A stretch of DNA of 64,000 nucleotides from Calothrix sp. NIES-4105 (GCF_002368415.1 NZ_AP018290.1:9105717-9169716); one strand, 5' to 3'. Numbered from the stretch's first letter, positions 1 to 9,474 are shown. Translations and numbers: made by a program. Notes: generated by a model not told the origin, from the sequence alone.

Positions 1-548
1 CCTACTAGTAACATTGGTTCAAACGATTCGCGGTAAAGGCGCCCGGAAACACCAAATTGCTTAAATAACTCGCGCGCTGTTACAGAGTCATAACGGCGCC
101 AAGCTTCATCTGAGTTATCAAAATCAACAACAGCATACAGTAAAGGTAAAGCGCTGATGCGGTCAATTAACGGTAAGCGTTTAAACCGGGTGTAAACAAA
201 TGTGCCTAATGGGGTTGGCAGTCTGGGTAAATCTTGAAATATTGGAGATTCAACTTCTAAACCGTTAGGGGAATACTGCGATGAACGTGTCCAATGAGTA
301 AAAGGGTTTATTTCTAATTCGTTGGTGAGCGAGAATATATTGCGGTAAGGATACCAAAAACCATGAATACCTGCTTCTACTGAACGTCCACCAGGAGTTC
401 TCCAACCTGCTACTAACCCACCTGGATAGGCGCCAGCTTCTAACAGCGTCACATCGTACCCTTGTTTGGCAAGATGATACGTGGCACCTAACCCAGCCCA
501 ACCGGCGCCGACTACGACTACTTTTTTATGATGTGACGCAATTGACAT
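1..548 (-). CDS. FAD-dependent amine-oxidase/carotene-desaturase-like oxidoreductase, 3'-truncated by window edge
   Basis: Reading the minus strand from an ATG at 546-548 gives an open frame that runs off the left edge, so only the N-terminal ~182 residues are visible. They begin with a lysine-rich stretch and then VVVVGAGWAGLGATYHLAKQ, a Rossmann dinucleotide-binding GxGxxG motif, followed by an acidic strand end (LLEAG) and the PGG motif. This is the layout of phytoene/zeta-carotene desaturase-like flavin amine oxidases. The family binds FAD and oxidises or isomerises hydrophobic substrates; the substrate cannot be inferred from this part. It is divergent from the methyltransferase at 803, with about 250 bp of AT-rich promoter DNA between them. 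Confidence 0.85.
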   Translation of the reverse strand, partial: MSIASHHKKVVVVGAGWAGLGATYHLAKQGYDVTLLEAGAYPGGLVAGWRTPGGRSVEAGIHGFWYPYRNIFSLTNELEINPFTHWTRSSQYSPNGLEVESPIFQDLPRLPTPLGTFVYTRFKRLPLIDRISALPLLYAVVDFDNSDEAWRRYDSVTARELFKQFGVSGRLYRESFEPMLLV

Positions 549-802
549 AGTAGCCTCAGACTCTACAGCTATGACTATATTAAACAACTTTTATAAAAAC
601 TATACACTTCATATTGAAAATGGATATTTCTTGCAAGCTACCGATATTTTCGATAATTCACTAAAAATTTGGATATAGTATCGGAAAAAATACCGATAAA
701 ATTAAAAAAATCTCTTTATATACCCGCAAATCCAACAATTGCGGTTCAATATAGATTGCGCGTATAACCGAAAACATATAATACTCAAGAGCGATTACTT
801 TT

Positions 803-1702
803 ATGAGTCAAGCGATGAGCGTGAAACCCAACCTGAACGAGTATCAGCTTCGGGACGGTGTTTACTTGCCCAAAGATTATGAAATTTTAAATAATACCGG
901 ACACAAGCAACTTTGGGACGAAATCGGTAAGACGTACTACGGTTCGCAAAAAATCGAACAAGCAGAAGCTGGCGCCGCAATCAAAAAAGACTATAAACTC
1001 CTAACTGGCAAGCCTTCGGGAGTTTGGAGCAGGTTTCCTGAAAATAAATCTGTAGATAGTATATTAGAGATTGGCTGCGGTTACGGACGCATTCCTTTAT
1101 ATCTCTCATTAGATAAAAATCTTCGCTGCCAAAAATACTACGGTCTGGATATCTCTGAAACATTGTTACGGCGCCTACTCAAGTGTAAGCAAGAGTATGA
1201 CTTTTTCCCAGGCGCCGAGTTTAACGTGATTTGTAACTCAGCCGAAATTCTACCACTAGAAGACAACTCAATAGATTTATTAATTTCTAACTGCGTCTTC
1301 ATGCACATCCCCGAAGCACAACTGCGGAAACTGATGGTAGAAATGGCGCGCGTACTCAAACCAGGTGGGGTATTTGTTTTCAACCATTCATTCCACAATA
1401 AAGTTTGCCCTTCGCATATTATCCATAACTGGATACGCCGTTTAAACCCAGCAGGAAAAAACGATATTTATCTCAGACAATTTACCGCAGCAGAAATTGA
1501 CGAGATGTTAGCGAAAGCGGGAATGAAAGCGAAGTCTCCCCAGTACAGCGTAGAACCAACCAACGAATATGCCATTCTACCAGAAACCATCAAAGGCATA
1601 AAAATACCATTTGCCCAGTCCATCAACCGGAGCATCAAACCCGTCGAGTCAATGCGCGAAACAATGGCATACGGATACAGCGCATATACAACAAACCTGT
1701 AG
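803..1702 (+). CDS. Class I SAM-dependent methyltransferase
   Basis: A 299-residue protein with a Rossmann-type methyltransferase core. Motif I is ILEIGCGYGRIPLYLS (about residue 88), the acidic ribose-binding end of strand 2 follows as GLDIS, then LPLEDNSIDLLISNCVFMH (motif post-I/II) and RVLKPGGVFVFNHSF (motif III). It should transfer a methyl group from S-adenosylmethionine, but the acceptor is unknown. A second ATG four codons in is an alternative start. The stop codon abuts a tandem hairpin repeat that may serve as terminator. Family assignment is firm; substrate is not. Confidence 0.88.
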   Translation: MSQAMSVKPNLNEYQLRDGVYLPKDYEILNNTGHKQLWDEIGKTYYGSQKIEQAEAGAAIKKDYKLLTGKPSGVWSRFPENKSVDSILEIGCGYGRIPLYLSLDKNLRCQKYYGLDISETLLRRLLKCKQEYDFFPGAEFNVICNSAEILPLEDNSIDLLISNCVFMHIPEAQLRKLMVEMARVLKPGGVFVFNHSFHNKVCPSHIIHNWIRRLNPAGKNDIYLRQFTAAEIDEMLAKAGMKAKSPQYSVEPTNEYAILPETIKGIKIPFAQSINRSIKPVESMRETMAYGYSAYTTNL

Positions 1703-1837
1703 GGGCGGGTTAAGTTACCATCTCCACCAAAACAAACAATCTCATAAACCCGCCCTCAATGTAAGGGCGGGTTAAGTTACCATCTCCACCAAAACAAACA
1801 ATCTCATAAACCCGCCCTCAATGTAAGGGCGGGTTAA
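1703..1837. repeat. 62-bp tandem hairpin repeat (two full copies and a partial third)
   Basis: The unit starts GGGCGGGTTAAG and ends in AACCCGCCC, so each copy can fold as a GC-rich hairpin around an AT-rich loop. GGGCGGG occurs at 1703, 1765 and 1827, giving an exact 62-bp period. The first copy follows directly after the methyltransferase stop. The same arms, with another loop, recur at 61606-61658, so this is a dispersed intergenic palindrome family. Confidence 0.85.
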
Positions 1838-2031
1838 TATTAGAATATTGTAAGGGACGGGGCATTCTTAAAGCCCTAACACCCCCACAGATGTTTTATT
1901 AAAAATAGGCGCCAATTTTCCAAAGCAATTACTCGAAAATGCTTCTACCGTTCTAAGTCAGAATTTGAGGTTAAAGCAAAATCTTAAGTAGCGCACGGAC
2001 TTAAATATTAGTATCGTCAGTCGTAGTCAGC

Positions 2032-2256
2032 ATGAAGAGTATTTTGCATCAACATGTTGAGAGTATGGAACGTGATAATTTTTTAGTGCGTCCCTATCTG
2101 GAACAAGTTGATGATTTTTCGCAGCGCGCGCGGTGGGATGAGATGAAGTTGGAGGATGTGGAAGTTATTAATAAGCTGGCTGAACTCAATCATGGGTTGC
2201 CGACTGAGAATCCTTTGTCTAAACAGTTTAATTTGCTTTGCTTGAAATTGCAGTGA
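2032..2256 (+). pseudogene. C-terminal relic of a type I restriction HsdR subunit
   Basis: A 74-residue open frame resembles only the extreme C-terminal helical region of type I restriction endonuclease R subunits. It contains DNFLVRPYLEQVDDFSQRARW, an interval with LEDVEVINKLAEL, and a final KQFNLLCLKLQ that matches the conserved (A)KxFDLLxLxLQ tail of the family as I know it. Full HsdR proteins are around 1000 residues with a nuclease and helicase, all missing here. No hsdM or hsdS is in the window. I infer the remains of a lost restriction system; the ATG may be accidental. Confidence 0.6.
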
Positions 2257-2642
2257 TGAGAATAACAATATTATTTGTGGGGTTGTTTAGTGATGATGTT
2301 GAGTTCGGCGCCGCGTGAGATGTGTAAATTCTTAACTTATTCGCTCTGGATAATTAGTATTATAAATAACTTTTGAGGAACGGATAACCACTAGGTTCAT
2401 ACAGTGGAACCCGCTCCTGTTAATCGCTACAGCTACTCTAGTCAAAAATATATAATAGAGATAAGTAAAAAATATAACTTATTATCTCTATGAAATTACA
2501 GAAAAAAGTACTGGTTGTGATAGAAAATTACGCGCGTCTCAATGAAGAAACAGTAGTGTTACTGGTTGGAAAAGGACGTGGTTCTGGAAGGTAATTTATG
2601 ACGGGCAGGATGCCCGTTCCACAAGACAAGACAATATAATTA
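2257..2642. other. Intergenic, small hairpin repeat near right end
   Basis: No convincing gene. A 34-codon frame at 2490-2594 (MKLQKKVLVVIENYARL...) has no recognisable family. At 2601-2626 the sequence around GGGCAGGATGCCCG can form a short hairpin; a near-identical element (GGGCAAGGATGCCCGC, then CCACAAGA) lies at 23140-23166. Confidence 0.5.
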
Positions 2643-3521
2643 TTAGCTTATTGGTTCAAATACCATAGTTGGAATTAACAGGTTATCTTTAAATTCCCCG
2701 ATGCCTAAAAATAGCCCATCTGAGGCGTAAACTCGTAAATATTGTGAAGAAGATTCATTTATTCCTTCTGGTATACGCTGTCCTTGGCGCCATTTCTTAG
2801 CATCTTCTTGTACTAAGCTAATGGACGATAAATACTGTAGAGGTGCATCAGGATTTATTGGTTGAAAGGTTCGTAGTTGCGCTTCAAGCGCATCTACACC
2901 AACACTGTTACCTATATCAAAACCACTACTAACAGTACGTTGTAGTCCTACTAGCGTTCCACCAACATCTAAAGCTTCCCCTAAATCGCGCGCAATAGAC
3001 CTAATATAAGTACCTGCACCGCAAGCTATCGCGATTTCTAACTCCGGAAACTCACCGTCGCGCCAATCCAAAAGCTCTATACTAAATATTTCCACTGCTC
3101 TTACAGGCGCCTCAACAGCAATACCTCGCCGCGCTAAATCATAAAGTCGCTTACCATCGACTTGAATTGCACTGTAACTAGGTGGTATTTGGTTAATTTT
3201 ACCTAGAAACTGCGGCAATAAATCTTTAATATCTTCTAATTGTAAATCTGGACAAGCGCGCGAACTAATAACTTCACCCTCTAAATCATCTGTTGTTGTG
3301 CGTGTACCAAAACGAATCGTAGCGTTATAAGCTTTATTTCCAGGTAGATACTGTAATAAACGTGTTGCTTTACCCAGTGCAATAGGTAATACTCCAGTAG
3401 CAGCAGGGTCTAAAGTTCCAGCATGTCCAACACGTTTGAGACGCAGTAGCTTACGTACCTTCGCAACACAGTCATGCGAAGTCCAGCCGAATGGTTTGTT
3501 GAGATTCAGAAAGCCTTGCAA
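2643..3521 (-). CDS. truB: tRNA pseudouridine(55) synthase TruB
   Basis: A 292-residue TruB. The N-terminus [17 protein letters not shown] and the catalytic motif [12 protein letters not shown] (aspartate 38 attacks the target uridine) are diagnostic, followed by [13 protein letters not shown] and the KxYGxx-type YDLARRG region. The enzyme isomerises uridine 55 in the T-psi-C loop of tRNAs in the cytoplasm. Length is normal for the family. It lies upstream of, and is co-oriented with, the gene at 3591, but the roughly 70-bp spacing contains its own AT-rich promoter-like DNA. Confidence 0.95.
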   Translation of the reverse strand: MQGFLNLNKPFGWTSHDCVAKVRKLLRLKRVGHAGTLDPAATGVLPIALGKATRLLQYLPGNKAYNATIRFGTRTTTDDLEGEVISSRACPDLQLEDIKDLLPQFLGKINQIPPSYSAIQVDGKRLYDLARRGIAVEAPVRAVEIFSIELLDWRDGEFPELEIAIACGAGTYIRSIARDLGEALDVGGTLVGLQRTVSSGFDIGNSVGVDALEAQLRTFQPINPDAPLQYLSSISLVQEDAKKWRQGQRIPEGINESSSQYLRVYASDGLFLGIGEFKDNLLIPTMVFEPIS

Positions 3522-3590
3522 TTTAGAACGATGGATTTAATAGGTTGACTTGAATATCATAAATTAACCCATAGGCGCCTGATACAACAA

Positions 3591-4205
3591 TTAATAATTT
3601 ATAATCCCCACTAAAGTCTTGACTAACAAATCAATTTCTTCTGGTACCCGGTATAGTTTAATGTCTTCTAGAATTATTTTCTCCGCGCGCTTATAAATAC
3701 CAAATCGCCAGTCTTCACCTGTGGTAACGGCGCCGTATAAAATTGGTGTATCCTTATTAGTCCATTGGTCAAGGGCAATAAGTTCTACAGCTAACTGAGT
3801 AAATCCCCTATTTAAATCTGCTTGTTTTGCCTCGATAACCAACATTCCTCTATCTTTATTTATATAGTAATCAAAACTTCCTTTCAACCACTCGCTAACA
3901 CTCACCGGATACTCAACGTTTAATCGAGTTTGAGTTATTTTACAAATTTCTAGAAGTATAGGGGCTATGATAACTTGTTGTCGTGCTGATTCACTCGAAA
4001 GCTTAACATAATTAAGATTACTTTCTATATTTTGTTTCAAACTGTTGATTAAGTTAGTGTCAACTTCTGAACAAGGTAAGGTTAAAGGCTCTAGATTATA
4101 AGAACAACCTAACTCAGCAAGAATATCTTCGATTGCAAACGGAAGTTCAAAATACTTGCGAAAGGTATAGCTTTGACCTGGTTGAAGTATACGGGGACGA
4201 GTCAT
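3591..4205 (-). CDS. Hypothetical protein with PD-(D/E)xK nuclease-like core
   Basis: A 204-residue cytosolic protein. The central segment GSFDYYINKDRGMLVIEAKQ has the spacing of the PD-(D/E)xK nuclease core (aspartate, then hydrophobic strand ending E-A-K), followed by a helix with a conserved-looking Q (FTQLAVELIAL). Such cores occur in restriction-like nucleases and in inactive relatives. There is no methyltransferase partner, and the neighbours (truB and an alpha/beta hydrolase) give no functional hint. The nuclease call is inference from the motif. Confidence 0.6.
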   Translation of the reverse strand: MTRPRILQPGQSYTFRKYFELPFAIEDILAELGCSYNLEPLTLPCSEVDTNLINSLKQNIESNLNYVKLSSESARQQVIIAPILLEICKITQTRLNVEYPVSVSEWLKGSFDYYINKDRGMLVIEAKQADLNRGFTQLAVELIALDQWTNKDTPILYGAVTTGEDWRFGIYKRAEKIILEDIKLYRVPEEIDLLVKTLVGIINY

Positions 4206-4288
4206 AATTAGTAAACCTGGGCAAACCGGGCTTCTTTAGTATATCTAAGAGAAGCCCAGTAAGAATCGGCGCCGTTAGGGCACATTAA

Positions 4289-5989
4289 TTAACGTTGCTT
4301 AATTTCTTTCAACTCACCATTAAAAACTTGCGCTAGTTCAGTTGATGTTAGTGACTGAATCATATTTAATCCTAATGGTTGAGTTGAAATTGCTTTAGCA
4401 TAAGCTGCATTTAAATATGGCGTATATTTTGTAATACCAGCAACATAAGATTGAAAGAAAGGTAGCGAAAGCGAGTTTAAGTATTTACGCACTTGTGCTG
4501 GGTCATCACCAGCTATATCTGAAGGTAGTCCAATTTGGTCTGCACTGTTTTTGCCTTCACCTATTGCTGAGAAGTGGGTTGCCCCTTGTAGCACTGCTAA
4601 GTATTTTTGCTGATTTCCAATCCATGAGAAAGGTAATATCTGCTCGTACAATGCTGGTGCAACTGTATCGTCGCTACTGGCAACAATCATTACGGGAATT
4701 TTTATATTGTTCAGTCCTGTTTCACCAAAAATACTGCTGGTGATCGGATTGACTGCTATTACCGCTTTGATACGTTCGTCACGTAAGTTTTTACTCGCTA
4801 ATGGGCTAAAGTTCCGTAGTTCTAAAGCTCGACATTGTAGTAGTAATGATACATTCCAAGTTTCTGCGAGTGCTTTCGGTTTGCAGTCTTTTTCTAGCTG
4901 TCCGAAGTTAATTTGCGCTCCCGCTAATGCTAACCCAGTATATCCACCGAACGATTGCCCGAATACCCCTACTTCTTCAAAGTTGAGGCGCCCGCGAAAT
5001 GCGGATTTATTACGCTGTTGCAATTCGTCGAGAACAAATTTGATATCAAGAGGACGATTGTAGAATTCGCTTGGTTCGGCGACTTCATTTGCACTACCCT
5101 TCATTAGCGAGCTTAATTGCTTTGTATCACTACCAGGATGGTTGGGAACTATTACAGCAAATCCGTGAGAGGCAAGGTGTGAACCTAAATACTCAAAATT
5201 GCTACTGTCAGTACCTACACCGTGGGAAATGACAATTACTGGAACTTTCTCGACTCCTGAAGGGATATAAACGTCAGTAAGTAAAAACCGATTGCGAACT
5301 GCATCGAGTAATTTATATGTTTGTTTCGATGTGGCAAATTTACCTTTACGACGAAAATCGGGAAGCTTGGCTACTCCGAGCGAAGGTTGCTCGACTGCTG
5401 CCTCGATTTTGGCTTTTTGAGATACTGCCGCGATAGCTTTTTCGGTATCGCTAACCATCTTTTCAAGTTCCGAGGCAATTCCTAAAGTTCGCGCTAAATC
5501 AATATGAATGCTCGAAACAGGATATTCACGTAGTAAACCTAGTAAAGTTAAGCCTCCAGGGTCTGCAGCTGCCAGAATTAAAGCTGACCGCAACGCATGA
5601 AAGCCAGGTTTTTCCTGACGTGATTCTGTTTTAATTACTTCTCCTAGTCTCCGCAGCAGAAATTCACCTTGCGGAGTATAGAGAAACTGTGATACTGCCA
5701 CTGCGTTAGCTTTGATCGGACTTTGCAGTACTCTTCGCAACTCTTGGAGTTGTTCTGGTTTGAGATACTGAGCATACACCGCTAAACTCGAGTCTACGGC
5801 GCCTGTCCGAACAAATTCCTCTAACGAAGTAACGGAAATTGACCGTTCTAACGCCGAGTAAGATGCATAAACTCTCTGTGCTGCAAGTGCTGAAGCACTG
5901 ATTCCAAAAGTTGGCAGCAGCATTGAGAGTACCAGCAACAATATATTCCTTCGCAGGGTGCTGGTCCAGATACCAAAAAAGCTTTTCAT
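4289..5989 (-). CDS. Secreted alpha/beta hydrolase with DUF1400-type N-terminal region
   Basis: A 566-residue protein starting with a basic, hydrophobic signal-like segment (RRNILLLVLSMLLPTFGISA) ending near ASALAAQ, a plausible signal peptidase site. Residues ~40-200 match the helical region typical of cyanobacterial DUF1400 hydrolases (YSALERSISVTSLEEFVRTG). The hydrolase core follows with VIVISHGVG as oxyanion strand and the nucleophile elbow FGQSFGGYTG; an aspartate (SSDDTVAP) and a histidine (QGATHFSA) complete a Ser-Asp-His triad. It should act in the periplasm or outside on an unknown ester or lipid. Short open frames on the other strand within it are shadows. Confidence 0.85.
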   Translation of the reverse strand: MKSFFGIWTSTLRRNILLLVLSMLLPTFGISASALAAQRVYASYSALERSISVTSLEEFVRTGAVDSSLAVYAQYLKPEQLQELRRVLQSPIKANAVAVSQFLYTPQGEFLLRRLGEVIKTESRQEKPGFHALRSALILAAADPGGLTLLGLLREYPVSSIHIDLARTLGIASELEKMVSDTEKAIAAVSQKAKIEAAVEQPSLGVAKLPDFRRKGKFATSKQTYKLLDAVRNRFLLTDVYIPSGVEKVPVIVISHGVGTDSSNFEYLGSHLASHGFAVIVPNHPGSDTKQLSSLMKGSANEVAEPSEFYNRPLDIKFVLDELQQRNKSAFRGRLNFEEVGVFGQSFGGYTGLALAGAQINFGQLEKDCKPKALAETWNVSLLLQCRALELRNFSPLASKNLRDERIKAVIAVNPITSSIFGETGLNNIKIPVMIVASSDDTVAPALYEQILPFSWIGNQQKYLAVLQGATHFSAIGEGKNSADQIGLPSDIAGDDPAQVRKYLNSLSLPFFQSYVAGITKYTPYLNAAYAKAISTQPLGLNMIQSLTSTELAQVFNGELKEIKQR

Positions 5990-6333
5990 CGCAAAACGTC
6001 TACACTTGGGATGTTATTTGATGAGGCTTGCTCAAACTGGTAGTTATGCGGACACCCTAAATGATTCGATTGTTCGCCTCAAAATTATGGTTTATAGTAG
6101 AAGATTTTCTAACTATAAAATTGTAAAAAGAACTGTGGTAGAGACACTGGGCTGTGTCGGGCAATATAGGTTGATTTACCTATTTGGAAAAAATAATTTA
6201 TCCAACGATGCCATCATAACAGATAATAAAATAATACGCTTCAGTATGCAAAAAACAACTATGAAGAAGCCGCATCTTTGATTAAAGATACCGTAAAATT
6301 ACTTAACACAAATCTTCATTTAAATAATATCTA

Positions 6334-7245
6334 TTATTTACCCAAAGCCATTGCTACTGAGCCAGCTACGACCAAGACGGCGCCTATAATTCCAGTGATT
6401 GACAGACTTTCTGGAGCAATTAGACTAGGTGCAATAACTGATACAATATCAACAGATATTAAAGTAACAATTGGTGCAGCAGCCAAGACCGCACTTACAC
6501 GTGATGACTCCCAATGCTCTAATGATTCAGCAAAAGCACCATAAGCAATTAGGGTATTTAAGCCACAAAAAATTAATGTAAACCAGTGAAAATAATTAAG
6601 TGTAAAAAGTAACTTAGGTGTAGCAAATGGTAAGAATAAAAAAGCACATGTACAGTAAATAATTACCATGATGTGCATCGAAGATAAAGTTCGTAATAAT
6701 TGCTTTTGTGCCAGAGCATAAACAGCCCAAGCGACTGCACCCAGCACAACCAAGCCAGTACCAAGTAGATAATTTGTTGGGGCAGTTATTATATTGGTTA
6801 ATTTCTCATGAAAAAATAAAACGAGTCCAGTCGTGAGAACACCGACCCCGCACCATTGGCGCCAGCTATAATGTTCACGAAAAATTAATAATCCACCCAA
6901 ACCCATTAATAAAGGTGCTATTTGAATGATAACTTCAGCGTTCGCAGGAGACGTTAGTGCCAGACCCTTCAAAAACAGAATATAATTCGCTGCAAGAAAA
7001 ATAATCGCACACAATAGTAATTTCCAAGAAGTCGTGCGTATCTGTTTAAGCGTAGGTAATTTTCCTCTTGCCCCTAAATAAATAGCTAGTAGTACGAACG
7101 AGAATAAGAATCTAAACCAAGTAACGGTGTAAACATCTAAAACAGAGAGCGTCACCGTTAGCGCAATTGGTAATACCCCCCAAAGTATCACCGTTAATGA
7201 AGATAGTGCTAGCCCCAGGCGCCATTTTCCAGAAGTTTTATGCAT
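6334..7245 (-). CDS. EamA/DMT-family permease
   Basis: A 303-residue integral membrane protein with about ten hydrophobic segments and internal duplication of two EamA halves. The second half starts near LLGTGLVVLGAVAWAVYALA. Drug/metabolite transporters of this kind usually export amino acids, nucleotides or toxic metabolites across the plasma membrane. The substrate is not predictable. The start ATG is followed by a short positive N-terminus as expected for the family. Confidence 0.88.
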   Translation of the reverse strand: MHKTSGKWRLGLALSSLTVILWGVLPIALTVTLSVLDVYTVTWFRFLFSFVLLAIYLGARGKLPTLKQIRTTSWKLLLCAIIFLAANYILFLKGLALTSPANAEVIIQIAPLLMGLGGLLIFREHYSWRQWCGVGVLTTGLVLFFHEKLTNIITAPTNYLLGTGLVVLGAVAWAVYALAQKQLLRTLSSMHIMVIIYCTCAFLFLPFATPKLLFTLNYFHWFTLIFCGLNTLIAYGAFAESLEHWESSRVSAVLAAAPIVTLISVDIVSVIAPSLIAPESLSITGIIGAVLVVAGSVAMALGK

Positions 7246-7254
7246 AAATAAGTT

Positions 7255-7335
7255 GTGAGTGCTGAGTGAGTCGTGCTAAGTGAGTCGTGCTAAGTGCTGA
7301 ATATTAACTTTCTACTCATAACTCAGCACTCAGCA
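7255..7335. repeat. AGTGCTGAGT-type short repeat cluster
   Basis: Repeated GTGCTGAGTG/GTGCTAAGTG units on the left and the inverse CAGCACTCAGCACT on the right can fold back on each other between two minus-strand genes. The same family appears at 45380-45522 and 62297-62476. Confidence 0.8.
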
Positions 7336-7337
7336 CT

Positions 7338-8510
7338 TTAAAAAAAGTCTGCCATCCAGGCAGAGGTGCCTGCGAATATTTGCGTTGCGGTAGTTATTGC
7401 GTTTTCTGTAGCTTCTAGCTTTCCTATCATCTGTAATTGATTAGGAGAGAATAAACTTGTGTAGAGTGAAGCAAACGCGCGAATATCAAGTTTCAAATCA
7501 CCTTTCCCACCTGGCGTTACATCCGCACGTCCATTAGCGACATTTAAAATAAATTTATTATTATTCTCAGATAAGAAATCATCCAGCACTTCTAAATGAA
7601 GGGATGCTTCGACAAAATGAGGATAACCACGTTTCTGTAGCGCTGTCTTCACATCCACCGCGCGTAACATCCAGCGTGTCGATGATTTAAGCTTGGCTGT
7701 TTGTTCGGGCAATATTAAAGTCAGTGCATCCACAAGCGCACTTCTATAACGAACCGTATTGATTTGTGAACGATGACCACCAAGAAATGCCCAAAAACTT
7801 TGTACAGCAGCAGACGTTAACAATACCCAATCTCGTATATAAATGTAATCATTATTGTCGCCACGATGTTGTGTAAATATAATGTAGCCTTGAGGGTCAT
7901 CCAAACCCCCAATTATATAAGCGTATTGTTGTGCATCTTTTGAACGCCCAATATCAGCCCATATAAATTCATTTCTTTTTAAATTACCATTATGCCGACG
8001 CGCTTGTTTTTGATGTAATTCGCGCAAAATATCTTTTTCATCAGTAATTAACGTCAATGGTAACTGAGGTTTTCCCATCCCAATACTCGCAGTAGTAATT
8101 TCCCAATTACAAAAACTACCTGCTTGTTCATATCCAGCAGCACGATACAAACGCTGCACAGCAGGGAATAAAGCCGAAATAGGCGCCTCTTGTTCTTCGT
8201 AAATTTCTTTAACAGCACTTTGCATCATAGCCAAAGCGGCGCCACTTCCCCTATATTCTGGTGCAATACCCACTGCTGCAATACCTGCCATTGGTACAAA
8301 CTCACCACCATAACACTGACCAAATGACAATATTGCTAATCCACCAGCAATTTTTCCATTCTGACGAATAACGCGAAAATTCTCTTTCCCTACCGACTGC
8401 ATGTAAGCCTCACCATCAGATGGCGCCATCATAAAGCACTGACTGAGAATCGATATTAACTTACTAGCATCCCCTGAATCGTTTATTTTGCCATATTCAA
8501 ATGAAGGCAT
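7338..8510 (-). CDS. Eis-like GNAT N-acetyltransferase with C-terminal SCP2-like domain
   Basis: The order is an N-terminal GNAT domain (IAAVGIAPEYRGSGAALAMM is the acetyl-CoA binding motif A), a second degenerate GNAT lobe, and a C-terminal sterol-carrier-like domain. This matches the Eis family, which acetylates amines on aminoglycosides or peptides. The longest frame begins at a GTG at 8534, but I prefer the ATG at 8508-8510 (MPSFEYGKI) because AGG lies about ten bases upstream and the eight extra residues are not domain-like. Product length is 390 residues from this start. Confidence 0.8.
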   Translation of the reverse strand: MPSFEYGKINDSGDASKLISILSQCFMMAPSDGEAYMQSVGKENFRVIRQNGKIAGGLAILSFGQCYGGEFVPMAGIAAVGIAPEYRGSGAALAMMQSAVKEIYEEQEAPISALFPAVQRLYRAAGYEQAGSFCNWEITTASIGMGKPQLPLTLITDEKDILRELHQKQARRHNGNLKRNEFIWADIGRSKDAQQYAYIIGGLDDPQGYIIFTQHRGDNNDYIYIRDWVLLTSAAVQSFWAFLGGHRSQINTVRYRSALVDALTLILPEQTAKLKSSTRWMLRAVDVKTALQKRGYPHFVEASLHLEVLDDFLSENNNKFILNVANGRADVTPGGKGDLKLDIRAFASLYTSLFSPNQLQMIGKLEATENAITTATQIFAGTSAWMADFF

Positions 8511-8534
8511 ACGTAATGCACCTAGTAGTAGCAC

Positions 8535-8898
8535 ACAGCTACAACATGTTACATCAGAATTGCCTTAAACACATTCACCCGATTGGAGGATATTGAGCGG
8601 ATACGGCGCCTGTGACAAATGTATTATGCTAAGGACTCTAAGAGGATGTTTGAAAAGTAATATTTATCACACAATCAATAATTTAATCCCCCCAACCCCC
8701 CGCGATTTCGGGGGCTAGGGGGGATTTTAATACTATGGTTTAATTCGATACTTCCCAAACAACCTCTAAGGATGCCCATTCCACCCTTATTGTCATTTAG
8801 AGTCACTAATCTATTTTTATATATTCAACAGCTTAATTTAATTTTAATAATTATTTACAACATCTCAAGTGTAAATGTGCCATTTTGTTTATTAATAA
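8535..8898. other. Intergenic region carrying a MITE-like element
   Basis: No gene is apparent. Most of the left half is taken up by the inverted-repeat element at 8638-8770; the remainder is AT-rich and continues into the decayed aspartyl protease gene. Confidence 0.6.
8638..8770. mobile_element. MITE-like element with imperfect terminal inverted repeats
   Basis: The left end CTAAGAGGATGTTTGAAAAG and the right end, read in reverse complement as CTTAGAGGTTGTTTGGGAAG, are imperfect inverted repeats. The centre is a strong palindrome (CCCCCCAACCCCC ... GGGGGCTAGGGGGGA). It is 133 bp and has no coding capacity, as expected for a non-autonomous element mobilised in trans. No target duplication could be fixed by eye. 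Confidence 0.65.
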
Positions 8899-9072
8899 CT
8901 AACTCCACAATATCCAACTAATAGCATCTAGTTCTTGGGTATTAATCGCTAACCATCCATCTATAAACCCATTATCTAACAAAGCTTCGATAGAAAATTT
9001 TTCACCATTGGTAGCAACAAGTTCAACCTCAAAAAACAATTCCTTGTTATCACTAAATCGCCCTTCAATCAT
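8899..9072 (-). pseudogene. Truncated aspartyl protease family gene
   Basis: A 57-residue frame (MIEGRFSDNKELFFEVEL...) matches the N-terminal half of small cyanobacterial retropepsin-like aspartyl proteases, which are about 130 residues. The catalytic D-T-G triplet appears as LLDNGFIDGW, so the threonine is replaced by asparagine. The frame stops at TAG soon after, and the C-terminal half (flap and second motif) is missing. Its ATG overlaps the stop of the gene at 9069-9386 (ATGA), the usual coupled arrangement. It is probably inactive. Confidence 0.6.
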
Positions 9073-9386
9073 ATCTTTCCACAGCAGCCTGTTTCGTTGA
9101 GCCTAAAGATTGTTAACTTTGGTTCCGAACTGTAACCATATACCTCTACAATTTTTTCTGTTATTCCTTTCAAAGTTGGGTCAATTATATATTGTTCTGT
9201 ATCAGGTTCAATGGCAATATGCCAGTTGTAGTATGTTTCAATTAATTGTGGGCGTAAACGCTCAAAGATAACGTTACATCGCATAGCAAGTTCATCGCTT
9301 TGTTGTTGGCGCCTAGCTCTTTCATCCGAAGCTTCCGCTTTTGGTGGCAAGATACGAGAACGTCGTTGTTGGGATAACTGTGTCAT
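9069..9386 (-). CDS. Hypothetical protein coupled to aspartyl protease gene
   Basis: A 105-residue protein with a charged N-terminus (RRSRILPPKAEASDERARRQ), then a helical segment with CNVIFERLRPQLIETYYNWH and a beta-like C-terminal half. No catalytic motif is recognised. It overlaps the downstream protease remnant by four bases (ATGA), suggesting they were co-translated and functioned as a pair, possibly as substrate or regulator. Function is unknown. Confidence 0.6.
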   Translation of the reverse strand: MTQLSQQRRSRILPPKAEASDERARRQQQSDELAMRCNVIFERLRPQLIETYYNWHIAIEPDTEQYIIDPTLKGITEKIVEVYGYSSEPKLTIFRLNETGCCGKI

Positions 9387-9474
9387 GTAAACAATTGGAT
9401 TAGGTGAGTTCTATATTTTATATTAACTTAGATACAAACAGCTGGCAAAAGTGTATAAAAGAGTGAATTTTAGT

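Noticed and set aside
5958-6281. Plus-strand 107-codon frame across the start of the hydrolase gene
   Set aside because: It begins inside the antisense of the hydrolase signal peptide and has no protein-like composition or ribosome site.
6278-6544. 88-codon plus-strand frame within the EamA transporter
   Set aside because: Pure shadow of the transporter gene, whose membrane protein pattern is unambiguous.
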